From: Hyphomicrobiales bacterium
GTDB lineage: Bacteria > Pseudomonadota > Alphaproteobacteria > Rhizobiales > OSC116
Reading direction: 5' to 3'
NCBI GenBank assembly: GCA_013214705.1
Contig: JABSRZ010000008.1
Coordinates: 124,001-188,000 of the forward strand
DNA: 64,000 nucleotides
A program made the position numbers and the translations under genes. Under the pieces are notes generated by a model. It worked only from the letters and a program-made list of their open reading frames with translations, was not told the origin of the DNA and did not search any database. Positions 47,219 to 54,544 of the stretch are shown here, piece by piece. Positions within the stretch are counted from its first letter, which is position 1; each line of letters begins with the position of its first letter.

Positions 47219-47655
47219 GATATACCTAATATAAAACAGATTTTACAAAAATATTTAACCAGTTAGCGCGACATAAGGGACGTTAACCCAGCTCAAAAAT
47301 TGTTTGTGCAAGCGGTTGATATTAATAAAATGGTCGCGTTAATGTGTTTTATTCAATTGACGTTATGGGATGTTTCAGCAGAGGTAATTATCGGCAATAC
47401 CCTTATTATGGAATTTAGGAAGTTCTCATAATGGTGTTCTTAAGGATTGTATCCGAAACCCAATCCCCTACATCTGATTTAGGTTAGCTGTTGCAGGACG
47501 TTGAAAATCTGGTCGTTGGTCTCGACCAGATACATATCGCTAATAAACTACTGACATATTCAGGGATATAGTCACAGCGAATAGCTTTGGGTTTGCCACA
47601 AAAAAGTCGATGATAATGTATGCACCATTAATTTTTAGCAGAATCAGTTAATGCT
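47219..47655. other. gene-free spacer
   Basis: About 440 bases with no open frame of interest. There is a dyad GTCGTTGGTCTCGACCAG near 47512. It may carry remains of the gene truncated at 47218. Confidence 0.5.
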
Positions 47656-48114
47656 TCATTTGCGCTTTAAGAACCCATAACCATAACCTACCATAAAAGC
47701 CGTGGCCAATTTTACTGGAGAAATATCAATACCTTGACTTACTAAGAATATTGTTGCTGCTTCAGTTATTGTGCTATGGACAAATTTAAGATCAATTCCA
47801 TTCTGATTTGCATAATTTATTCGTTCAATCTGTCTTTTGAATGCCAAAACAACACTTGAAACAGGAGACGGGACTCCATTTATTGTCAGCACTGCTTTGA
47901 TTGCTTCGTTCTCAAGCAAGCGTGTAAATTCACTATTCCTATCCAATGCATATTCCAAACCAAGGGCATGTCTTTTGGCAAAAAATCCTGGTTCAGAAAC
48001 AGGAGCGTTAAATGTCGCAACTACCCCCTGCCCACCACCAGCAAACGACACGCTAGCAAACCCTATTGAAACAACGAAAATAATCGGAATTAAAAAAATC
48101 TTTATGAAACTCAT
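47656..48114 (-). CDS. exported protein of unknown function
   Basis: A 152-residue protein with a signal peptide (about 1-25, IFLIPIIFVVSIGFASVSFA, cleavage after SFA) and a helical mature domain. GGAGG lies 5 bases before ATG at 48114. It is last in a group of four small envelope genes (47656-49470) on the minus strand. No family recognised. Confidence 0.65.
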   Translation of the reverse strand: MSFIKIFLIPIIFVVSIGFASVSFAGGGQGVVATFNAPVSEPGFFAKRHALGLEYALDRNSEFTRLLENEAIKAVLTINGVPSPVSSVVLAFKRQIERINYANQNGIDLKFVHSTITEAATIFLVSQGIDISPVKLATAFMVGYGYGFLKRK

Positions 48115-48207
48115 TGGTTCCTCCAAATTGAAATTGACTAATCCAAGCTACCCATCACGCTTTGTGAATCTCGGACAATTATTTTGTTTTGCTTTTTGAA
48201 AAGCACG

Positions 48208-48795
48208 TTATCTGGTGGCATCGTTTGGCACAATCACTTTGCGCCGCACAAGTTTGCGCCCGTTCATTCTTAGTTCATACACAAAGTCACCCTTGAACAC
48301 CGAGAAGGTTCCATCGATGATAATCAGTGGGTTAGTGTGTGTCCCAGATTGTACCGTCTGTTCAAAACGCTCTGTGAACGCCCGATCACTTGGTTTGCTG
48401 GCCACCGAGGAAGTGGAACGAGTGTAGGTATAGGAAGTCTGGATTACTGTTCCTTCTGCAACCTCACCCGGAATGTAATATATAACTGACTGCATTCGAT
48501 CCCTTGCGGTTAGAGTACCCGTATCGTTAGCGCCAATTCTATATATTTCTTCTAGGACAGCCCGTCGATCAGACTGGGAAAATCTTCGTGCCAATGACTT
48601 TGGGTCTTCACTCGACACAAATATTTTTGATTTCCCGTCGAATATTTTACTTAGCTTTTCAACAAAACCCGTTCCTGTGGCAACTTCTGTAGGCACGCCG
48701 GAAATACGCCCGTTGATGGCGCAAGATGACAACAACAGACCCGCTGCCAATGCAATTACTAGTTTCTTTACAGAATTAAAATTCATTGATTGCAT
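48208..48795 (-). CDS. lipoprotein of unknown function
   Basis: A 195-residue protein with a lipobox (LLLSSC, Cys25) after a hydrophobic signal. The mature part is rich in Ser/Thr and beta-prone (SYTYTRSTSSVASK) and ends in a basic strand. GGGGAAG precedes ATG. It lies one base from the stop-to-start junction with the upstream membrane-protein gene, so they are cotranscribed. Confidence 0.7.
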   Translation of the reverse strand: MQSMNFNSVKKLVIALAAGLLLSSCAINGRISGVPTEVATGTGFVEKLSKIFDGKSKIFVSSEDPKSLARRFSQSDRRAVLEEIYRIGANDTGTLTARDRMQSVIYYIPGEVAEGTVIQTSYTYTRSTSSVASKPSDRAFTERFEQTVQSGTHTNPLIIIDGTFSVFKGDFVYELRMNGRKLVRRKVIVPNDATR

Positions 48796-48796
48796 A

Positions 48797-49129
48797 TCAC
48801 TTCCCCGTATTGCTAGTTGGATTTTTCCCCAATTCGATTTTACCCGAAGCGTTAAGTCTTATGGCAATAATCGGCAATGCGAGAATCACAATCACAAATG
48901 CGACTCCAACACTACCTAAACCATAAATTGCCACCCACATGAGAGGGCTAAAGATGAATATGCTCACAGCCCCTACGATTGTTGTTATTATTGCAAATGT
49001 GCGGTCACCCGCTAAAGCACCAATTGAAGCAAGAACCATAGCAATAGCAACTCCTATATGTCCAATTACTGGTATGAAGAAGGAAATAATGACAACCACA
49101 ATCGCTGATATTCCAAAACCTTTATCCAT
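48797..49129 (-). CDS. small multi-helix membrane protein
   Basis: A 110-residue protein with three or four hydrophobic helices covering about residues 5-92 (ISAIVVVIISFFIPVIGHIG; VAFVIVILALPIIAI) and a polar C-terminus. AAGGAG is 7 bases before ATG. Compositionally similar to phage/plasmid small membrane proteins; the role is unknown. Confidence 0.65.
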   Translation of the reverse strand: MDKGFGISAIVVVIISFFIPVIGHIGVAIAMVLASIGALAGDRTFAIITTIVGAVSIFIFSPLMWVAIYGLGSVGVAFVIVILALPIIAIRLNASGKIELGKNPTSNTGK

Positions 49130-49167
49130 TTATACGCTCCTTTTTAAAATTAAATATTAGTTGTAAA

Positions 49168-49470
49168 CTAACCCCTAAATCCAAATTTAGCATTGATTCC
49201 AGCTTTCACTGCACAAGCATTCGCTTTCTTTACTTCACTTTTAATTTCTAGTTTTTTCAAACTAAGTGCCGTTATAAAAGTTCTTTCACCATTCTTAACC
49301 TGCATTTCGGATAGAAAGTCATCGCGTTTAAATCCACTATCTTTCATACATTTTTCAAAGATTTGTTTGTTTTTATCAAGCACCGTTTTTTTCGGCGCTG
49401 GCGTAGTACTACAACTAGCAAGGGCTGTTGCAGTAAAAACTACTGCAAGTATCATTAAAATCTTCTTCAT
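49168..49470 (-). CDS. small lipoprotein
   Basis: A 100-residue protein with a signal peptide and lipobox (ALASC, Cys20), then STTPAPKK and a charged helical domain. GGAGAAG precedes the ATG at 49470; the longer frame from 49524 is rejected. First gene of the four-gene envelope cluster. Confidence 0.65.
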   Translation of the reverse strand: MKKILMILAVVFTATALASCSTTPAPKKTVLDKNKQIFEKCMKDSGFKRDDFLSEMQVKNGERTFITALSLKKLEIKSEVKKANACAVKAGINAKFGFRG

Positions 49471-49629
49471 AGTTTCTTCTCCTTTTTTGCTCCCAAAATT
49501 GGGGGTTAATACAAATGAAAACACGATCTAATCTTGCCGTACCCTCAAATATTTTGTTCATATTCTTTTCCTTTATGGACAATTGAAGTTTTAAGTACTT
49601 TCAAAAAATAACTTCAATTGAAATAGGTG

Positions 49630-49792
49630 AACAATATTGGTAATATTGTACATACCAAGCTTAGGTACTGTAAAAAAAGGATTTTATCATTGAAAATTTT
49701 GATAAATTCGTATATTAAGAATACATACAGGGACGCAAAAGCCTTGTTTTACCGCTCGAAGGGGAGGGGTAAACAGAATTACCAATATTGTT
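49630..49792. repeat. 14-bp inverted repeat upstream of tyrosine recombinase
   Basis: AACAATATTGGTAA (49630-49643) recurs inverted as TTACCAATATTGTT (49779-49792). The first copy is extended by TATTGT into an imperfect dyad. Between them lies another inverted pair (TGTTTTACC..GGTAAACA). This is possibly the recombination or binding site of the tyrosine recombinase that follows. The open frame 49627-49872 that crosses it has no ribosome site and is rejected. Confidence 0.5.
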
Positions 49793-49889
49793 TATATTCG
49801 CATTGTACCGCCGAGACCTTAAGAGGGAAAATTCAGTCCCCTACACTATGTCTCTCGTGCCTTATTAATTAAGTCGAAAAACATAACAT

Positions 49890-50510
49890 ATGACTAGTAA
49901 ATCCATCTTACACTCGGCTATGAGCCTATACACGCGCAGAGGTGAGCGCTTGTATATCAATAAGGATGAACGCTTTCGATCTATTGACTCGGCTATCACA
50001 TACGACCCCTACACCAAGTTGCTGTGTTTGATATTGATTTACACAGGGTGTCGCATTTCAGAATCTTTGTTAGTTTCCTTTCACGATGTTCAAAAAGGAG
50101 GCGAAGATGGGAGTCGTTTATCACTCTGCACACTTAAAAAGCGCACAAACGTAGTAGTTATGCGTGAAGTACCTATCCCTAAAGTTCTCGTTACAGCGAT
50201 TGAAGAGGTACACCAATTAAACTGTTTAAATCAACTCGGATATACCAAACATTCGCCGTTGTTAAATTGGTGTCGTACAACAGCATGGAAGCGGGTGAAG
50301 CAAGTAATGCGTACTGCTTCGATTTCTGATGGCGCTCACGCTTCGCCTAAAGGTTGGAGACATGGTTTTGGTGTGTGGGCGGTGCAATGCAACATACCCT
50401 TATCTTTTATTCAACGCTGGCTTGGTCACGCAAAAATATCAACAACCGCCATCTATACGCACGCGGTTGGGCGTGATGAATATATGATAGCGGAGAGAAT
50501 GTGGAAATAA
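49890..50510 (+). CDS. tyrosine recombinase, catalytic domain only
   Basis: A 206-residue phage-integrase-family protein without the usual N-terminal SAM-like domain. Catalytic features are ILIYTGCRISESLLVSF (Arg), KGWRHGFGVWAVQ (region of the HxxR box), and WLGHAKISTTAIYTHAV (His and the nucleophilic Tyr). Plasmid or transposon-type resolvase/invertase is likely. The first His of the HxxR box is not evident, so activity is uncertain. It is divergent from the small envelope genes. Confidence 0.8.
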   Translation: MTSKSILHSAMSLYTRRGERLYINKDERFRSIDSAITYDPYTKLLCLILIYTGCRISESLLVSFHDVQKGGEDGSRLSLCTLKKRTNVVVMREVPIPKVLVTAIEEVHQLNCLNQLGYTKHSPLLNWCRTTAWKRVKQVMRTASISDGAHASPKGWRHGFGVWAVQCNIPLSFIQRWLGHAKISTTAIYTHAVGRDEYMIAERMWK

Positions 50511-50692
50511 TGCCTTGTTTAAATGTGCCATTTTTCTGGGAAATCTATCACTAATAGTGTTGTTCGCGTGCTTGGTATATGTGGTTGTTTTGAAACTACT
50601 AAGTCACAATCGTATCGCTTGAATTGACTTATTCTCACCAGTTTATATACCCAATTTTGACCTAAAAGATAGGACACCCCAATTTATATATG
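50511..50692. other. spacer before second recombinase ghost
   Basis: AT-rich, no gene. AGGACACCCC near 50671 loosely matches GGGTGTTCTAG upstream of the first ghost; otherwise there is no shared sequence left of the 29-bp core. Confidence 0.4.
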
Positions 50693-50848
50693 CGGGGAGA
50701 AGTGAACGTTGTTCGAACCCGATTACCCACTCCTGATGGTAAAGGCAGTATATTGGAGTCTTCGAGACTTTTCAATTTCTGCTCGGATTCAGACGTGCAA
50801 CTTCTTTCTCGAAAAATTAAAGACATTTCTGTTGATTTGGGCTGCTAA
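50693..50848 (+). pseudogene. ghost C-terminal tail of a serine recombinase, copy 2
   Basis: 51 codons plus stop, starting RGEVNVVRT and ending KIKDISVDLGC. Same length and frame as copy 1 at 45391 and homologous to the start of the intact recombinase tail at 44767. Immediately after the stop comes a 188-bp insert bounded by CGGCAT/ATGCCG. After the insert the flank shared with copy 1 (ttagaatacgcaattg) resumes. Confidence 0.75.
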
Positions 50849-51032
50849 CGGCATCCTTTAGCTGACTACTTTCAAAATCAGGATGATGAGCTAACTGCGT
50901 GAGAATGTTGCTAAGACCATACAATTGAAAAGACATCTTCCGTGCATCTTCAGTTGTTATATTTGTATCGTAGATTTGCTCACAAATGATTCTCAGATCT
51001 TCAATCTGATTGTCATCGAATTCATGGTCCAT
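50817..51032 (-). CDS. small acidic protein, possibly truncated
   Basis: 71 codons from ATG 51032: DNQIEDLRIICEQIYDTNIT, then TTEDARKMSFQLYGLSNILT. The helical pattern resembles small proteins often found next to integrases, but I cannot name the family. Nearly all of it lies in the 188-bp insert (50849-51036), and the last 11 codons read antisense through the recombinase ghost, so its original C-terminus has probably been lost. Confidence 0.4.
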   Translation of the reverse strand: MDHEFDDNQIEDLRIICEQIYDTNITTEDARKMSFQLYGLSNILTQLAHHPDFESSQLKDAVSSPNQQKCL

Positions 51033-51229
51033 GCCGTTAGAATACGCAATTGTATTTAGAAATATAGGAGGCAGGAATTTACAGATACCGAACTGCGCAA
51101 GGAGGCACTTTGGGCGCTCGACTTCATGTTTTGGTTTTAGTGTGCTATCACCGCTTCGATGCAAACTGGTCCTGTCACGGTTTGATGCCGCTTCTTTAAC
51201 CGCATATACTGCATTGAAGGAGAATAATA

Positions 51230-51505
51230 ATGGGAACCAAAACCACACCCGAATTTAGACAAGAGGCTGTGCGTGTTGCACTTACTAGTGGGCTACCACG
51301 TAGGCAGGTCGCGTCAGACTTTAAAATTGCTTTATCAACATTGTGTCGTTGGATTAGAGAAGAACGGGACACTATTATTCCAGATGAGCCACAGGTTGAT
51401 TTAATTCAAGAGGTCGAACGTCTGCGCAAAGAAAACCGTTTGTTGCGTGAGGAGAGGGAAATCTTAAAAAAAGCAACCCAGTTCTTCGCCAAGCAAAAAT
51501 CATAA
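51230..51505 (+). CDS. IS3-family transposase OrfA
   Basis: A 91-residue protein with an N-terminal helix-turn-helix (EFRQEAVRVALTSGLPRRQV, then STLCRWIREE) and a C-terminal leucine-zipper-like helix (EVERLRKENRLLREEREILK). AAGGAG precedes ATG. A run of seven As followed by G (around 51466-51473) is the probable -1 frameshift site for making OrfAB. Confidence 0.9.
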   Translation: MGTKTTPEFRQEAVRVALTSGLPRRQVASDFKIALSTLCRWIREERDTIIPDEPQVDLIQEVERLRKENRLLREEREILKKATQFFAKQKS

Positions 51506-52405
51506 GGTTTAGGTTTATCGAAGAACAGCTTGGCAAATTACCAATTAAACGTTTGTGCCAAATTATGAATGTTAGCAGCCGTGGTTATCGAGCTTACCGT
51601 ACACGGCCCATGAGCCAAAGCCAACGGACAGATATGGTTTTACTAGCCCATATACGTGAACAATTTGCATTAAGTCTAAACAGTTACGGTAGGCCAAGAA
51701 TGACTGAAGAGTTAAAAGAACTTGGTTTGCAAGTTGGGCATCGTCGTGTTGGTAGGTTAATACCCAAAGAAAGGGGCAGGCCCTGCGTCAGAACAATATA
51801 TCTGTGATTAGAACTCGTAAATATAAGGCAACAACTGACAGCAACCACAAGTTCAACATTGCCGCCAATCTTTTGGAACAAGGTTTTGAAGCCAATAAAC
51901 CCAATCCGAAATGGGTGGTTGATATTAGCTATATTTGGACACGTGAAGGTTGGTTATATCTTGCTGCGGTGCTGGATTTACATTCCCGCCGCGTGATTGG
52001 TTGGTCAGTCAGCAATCGTATGCACCGCAGGCATTCCCGTTGGTCAAGAAGGATTTAGCGATACGTGCGTTAGATATGGCGATTGCTTTACGCAAGCCAC
52101 CTAAAGGCTGTGTTCATCACAGCGATCGTGGCAGCCAATATTGCTCACATGATTATCAAAAACGACTGCGTGAAATGGGTTTTAAAATATCCATGTCAGG
52201 TAAGGGTAATTGCTATGATAATGCAGTTATGGAAACATTCTTCAAGACCATCAAGGCTGAACTAATATGGAGACATACATGGCAAACTAGACGCCAAGCA
52301 GAAATAGCTATATTCGAATATATCAATGGGTTCTATAATCCTAGGCGGCGACATTCTGCATTAGGTTGGAAAAGCCCCTTGGCTTTTGAACTAATCGCTG
52401 CTTAA
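51506..52405 (+). pseudogene. IS3-family transposase OrfB, two 23-nt insertions
   Basis: The integrase core (rve) is spread over three frames: KRLCQIMNVSSRGYRAY; then WVVDISYIWTREGWLYLAAV with the first Asp; then VHHSDRGSQYCS and METFFKTIKAEL with the second Asp and the Glu. Removing 51762-51784 and 52023-52045, each exactly 23 nt, restores one frame reading GRLMRQNNISVIRTRKY and SNRMKKDLAIRALDM, as expected for the family. Both breaks are therefore insertions of the same length. Confidence 0.85.
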
Positions 52406-52454
52406 ATGAATACACGGAGCGGCACGAAAACGGGACATGACCACTGCTACCTTA

Positions 52455-52482
52455 TTGATAATAATTGAATTTCCTGTAACAT
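52455..52482 (+). promoter_or_regulatory. candidate promoter of structured RNA copy B
   Basis: TTGATA (52455-52460), 16 bases, TAACAT (52477-52482), placing the start at about 52490. TTGATAAT is kept at the same position upstream of copy A (about 45332-45340, minus strand) although the sequences between have diverged. Confidence 0.45.
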
Positions 52483-52489
52483 TAGGTGC

Positions 52490-52896
52490 AGGAGTTCTTG
52501 GAACGGCGACGCCGGACCGGTATACGCGCCTAAAGGGATAACCAAACCCTCACACATAGCTAAGGCAAACGTGGTCAGGTATGGACAGTGAAGCATCATG
52601 CTAAGCTTAGTCATGCCTAATAGGGATCAATTGTGCAGCCGCTACCACCTGCGGTAATTGAGCCGAAGCTTGTGGCCATTTCTTCACATCTGAATGATGT
52701 TGTGAATGACTCGGGTTTGTCGCCCGGCCTCACTACCTTGGGTCTCTCCCAGAACCGATGTACCCGAAGGGGTTCAAACGACTGGTGGCCGCGCATCGAG
52801 CGTTTGGCCGTTAAAAGTATGAGGAACTAGGAAGAATGTGGCGGTAAGAGAATTCCACTAACATTAGTCTCGATGCAACAAGCATCGAGGCTTTTT
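52490..52896 (+). ncRNA. large structured RNA, copy B (~407 nt)
   Basis: Homologous to copy A in inverted orientation. Hairpins with compensatory changes relative to A are: CGGG-TTTGTCG-CCCG (A: CGAG/CTCG with identical loop); TTCACATC..GATGTTGTGAA (A: TTCACGTCA..TGACGTTGTGAA); ACCC-GAAG-GGGT (A: ATTC/GAGT); CGC-ATCGA-GCG (A: CGT/ACG). The 3' part AAGTATGAGGAACTAGGAAG and GTGGCGGTAAGAGAATTCCA is almost invariant. It ends in a 10-bp terminator (about 52868-52895). No protein-coding frame is shared with A. Confidence 0.8.
52868..52896 (+). terminator. terminator of structured RNA copy B
   Basis: GTCTCGATGC-AACAA-GCATCGAGGC with one G-U pair, followed by TTTTT. Copy A ends in a terminator of different sequence but the same position, which supports transcription of both. 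Confidence 0.85.
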
Positions 52897-53092
52897 CCTT
52901 AACCTATTTTGAGCATTGAGCAAAAAAAGTTGACTTTGGCAATGCGGCGTATCACACTCATCCTTAAGTTGAATGGAAGAAGGCCACCGGTCGTGCTGAT
53001 TGTTTAGTGTATTCAGAGCGTTTAGACAGAGGCCTCTGATGTGTTTTGAAGAGAAACGGAAGCGGTTGGATTACTATTTGAGGTTGAATTAG

Positions 53093-53449
53093 ATGAACGT
53101 AAATCCCATTACGGTGAGTGTGGCGTGTATCGCTATTGGATTTATCAACGTGCTTCTAAACATCTTCATAAAGCGAGCGGCCGACCAACCGGGGGGCTTT
53201 TGGAGCAATATATCATCTATAACATTCGTAATGGCTTTCCTAGTTGGAACGCTTTCTCTAGTTTCCATTTTTTCTCTTTACAGTTTAAAAGTTGATTTAG
53301 GTCGAGCGATATTGTTGATGGGAGCGGCTTCTATTGTTGGGGGCTCCGTAATAGCGATCATTTTGTTTGACGCGGATTTTTCTAGTCTTGAGTTTGTGAT
53401 TTTGGCATTAATAGCCGTTTTCTATATAATTAGATTGTTCAACGCTTAA
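53093..53449 (+). CDS. four-helix membrane protein of cyclase-like operon
   Basis: A 118-residue protein of about four transmembrane helices (about 5-28, 42-64, 69-89, 93-115) with small polar loops, resembling an SMR/EamA half in layout, although no conserved SMR glutamate stands out. GAGG lies 9 bases before ATG. It is first in an apparent three-gene operon with the genes at 53465 and 54541 (15-base gap, then a 4-base overlap). It could be a pore-forming effector of that operon or a transporter; not resolved. Confidence 0.65.
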   Translation: MNVNPITVSVACIAIGFINVLLNIFIKRAADQPGGFWSNISSITFVMAFLVGTLSLVSIFSLYSLKVDLGRAILLMGAASIVGGSVIAIILFDADFSSLEFVILALIAVFYIIRLFNA

Positions 53450-53464
53450 TAAAAAGGAAGAGTG

Positions 53465-54544
53465 ATGGCAAGCAGAAAAGGCGTTTTGATAGTCCCAGTG
53501 AATCATCCACTTCAGCCATCGGGCACAGCAGTAGAAATTCAACAAACTGCCCAGAACGTAATTGGAAAAATTCAAGATATTTTTCAAATTAGTGAAAAGT
53601 CACTGAACTTTGAGATAAAGTCGTATTCGAACTCTTCAAATCCAGTTGTTAGCATACTGGAGTCCGTAACAGATGGTCATTCAGACAAAGATGAAATCCG
53701 TGTCATTTATAGCAATACCAATATTCCGAACGAAACAGTAAAGCGGTTTCTTGCAAAAAACACGCTTGTCGTCGTCGTGGAAGAGACACGTAGTTTTTCT
53801 AAAATCACCGCTCTAGTTGGCGCAACAGGTTGTCGAGTTTCGCTCCCGTCACGTCGTGCGACACGTTTCGTTGAAGACATCTTTATAGATATCTTTGTCG
53901 GCAGATTGTTGACACAAAACGATATGTTCTCAGGGTTGATAGTACGTCAAGGCGGTCTACCTGGATTGTTCCGAGAAAAAGCGCGTTTCTTTAAAAAGAA
54001 CTCCACGGAAGCGTACATAAGTCAAATTGCAAAAGACGCTGGATACGCGCCACTGTCTGCCCTCAATAATTGCCCTGACAACGACATAGAGTGCCGGGCC
54101 AAGTCCACGATAGACGCCTGGAACAGGTTCAACTACAGCCTGTCTGAGGCAACAATCTCAAAACACCCAAGAGTCATTGAGCTTGATAAAAAGAGTCAAA
54201 AAAGAGGACATTTTTTGCAATCCGTTCCTGGATTTGGCAAGCAACTTCCAATGGCGAGGATAGCTAGAAGCGCATCGAAATTGCCTGACGGGAGCTATAC
54301 AATACTGGTATTGCGTCGCTCCAGCTCTGTAAGAAAGAATCCTAAGACCAGAAACAAAATTCGTAGCCTGTTTGGAACGAATGCCAGAATCAACAGTTTT
54401 CGGTTTGTATCAAAAGGCGCATTTTCTACAGAGAGGAAAACCATAGGTGAGCTGCTGGATAACAAGTACATCGCTGGACTAAACGTCGATGTTAACGGTT
54501 CCGACGTTTCACTTACACCAGATCCAATAAAGAAAAACAAATGA
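53465..54544 (+). CDS. unknown protein coupled to cyclase-like gene
   Basis: A 359-residue soluble protein. The N-terminal part (about 1-140) looks alpha/beta: GVLIVPVNHP, EIRVIYSNTNIP, TLVVVVEETRSFSKI. The middle (about 150-220) has an arginine-rich segment and paired cysteines (NNCPDNDIECRAK). The C-terminal 100 residues are basic (LVLRRSSSVRKNPKTRNKIR). I do not recognise any family. AAGGAAG precedes ATG at 53465. Its stop overlaps the next start (ATGA), so the two products are probably made in fixed ratio. Confidence 0.65.
   Translation: MASRKGVLIVPVNHPLQPSGTAVEIQQTAQNVIGKIQDIFQISEKSLNFEIKSYSNSSNPVVSILESVTDGHSDKDEIRVIYSNTNIPNETVKRFLAKNTLVVVVEETRSFSKITALVGATGCRVSLPSRRATRFVEDIFIDIFVGRLLTQNDMFSGLIVRQGGLPGLFREKARFFKKNSTEAYISQIAKDAGYAPLSALNNCPDNDIECRAKSTIDAWNRFNYSLSEATISKHPRVIELDKKSQKRGHFLQSVPGFGKQLPMARIARSASKLPDGSYTILVLRRSSSVRKNPKTRNKIRSLFGTNARINSFRFVSKGAFSTERKTIGELLDNKYIAGLNVDVNGSDVSLTPDPIKKNK

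Larger units (their letters stand above)
51167..52443 (+). mobile_element. IS3-family insertion sequence, inactivated
   Basis: 1277 bp bounded by imperfect inverted repeats: left 51167-51193 begins TGGTCCTGTCACGGTTT, right (reverse complement from 52443) begins TGGTCATGTCCCGTTTT. Both share TGCCGCT further in. It carries orfA and a broken orfB. The ends are TG...CA as usual for IS3. I see no 3-4 bp target duplication. It sits between the second recombinase ghost and the start of structured RNA copy B. Confidence 0.85.

Noticed and set aside
49627-49872. 81-codon frame before the tyrosine recombinase
   Set aside because: It crosses an inverted repeat, is rich in rare-looking residues and lacks a ribosome site.
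44905-52896. The inverted ~400-bp copies as simple transposon terminal repeats
   Set aside because: Terminal repeats of one element would be near identical. These have diverged with compensatory changes and each carries its own terminator, so a conserved RNA is the better explanation.
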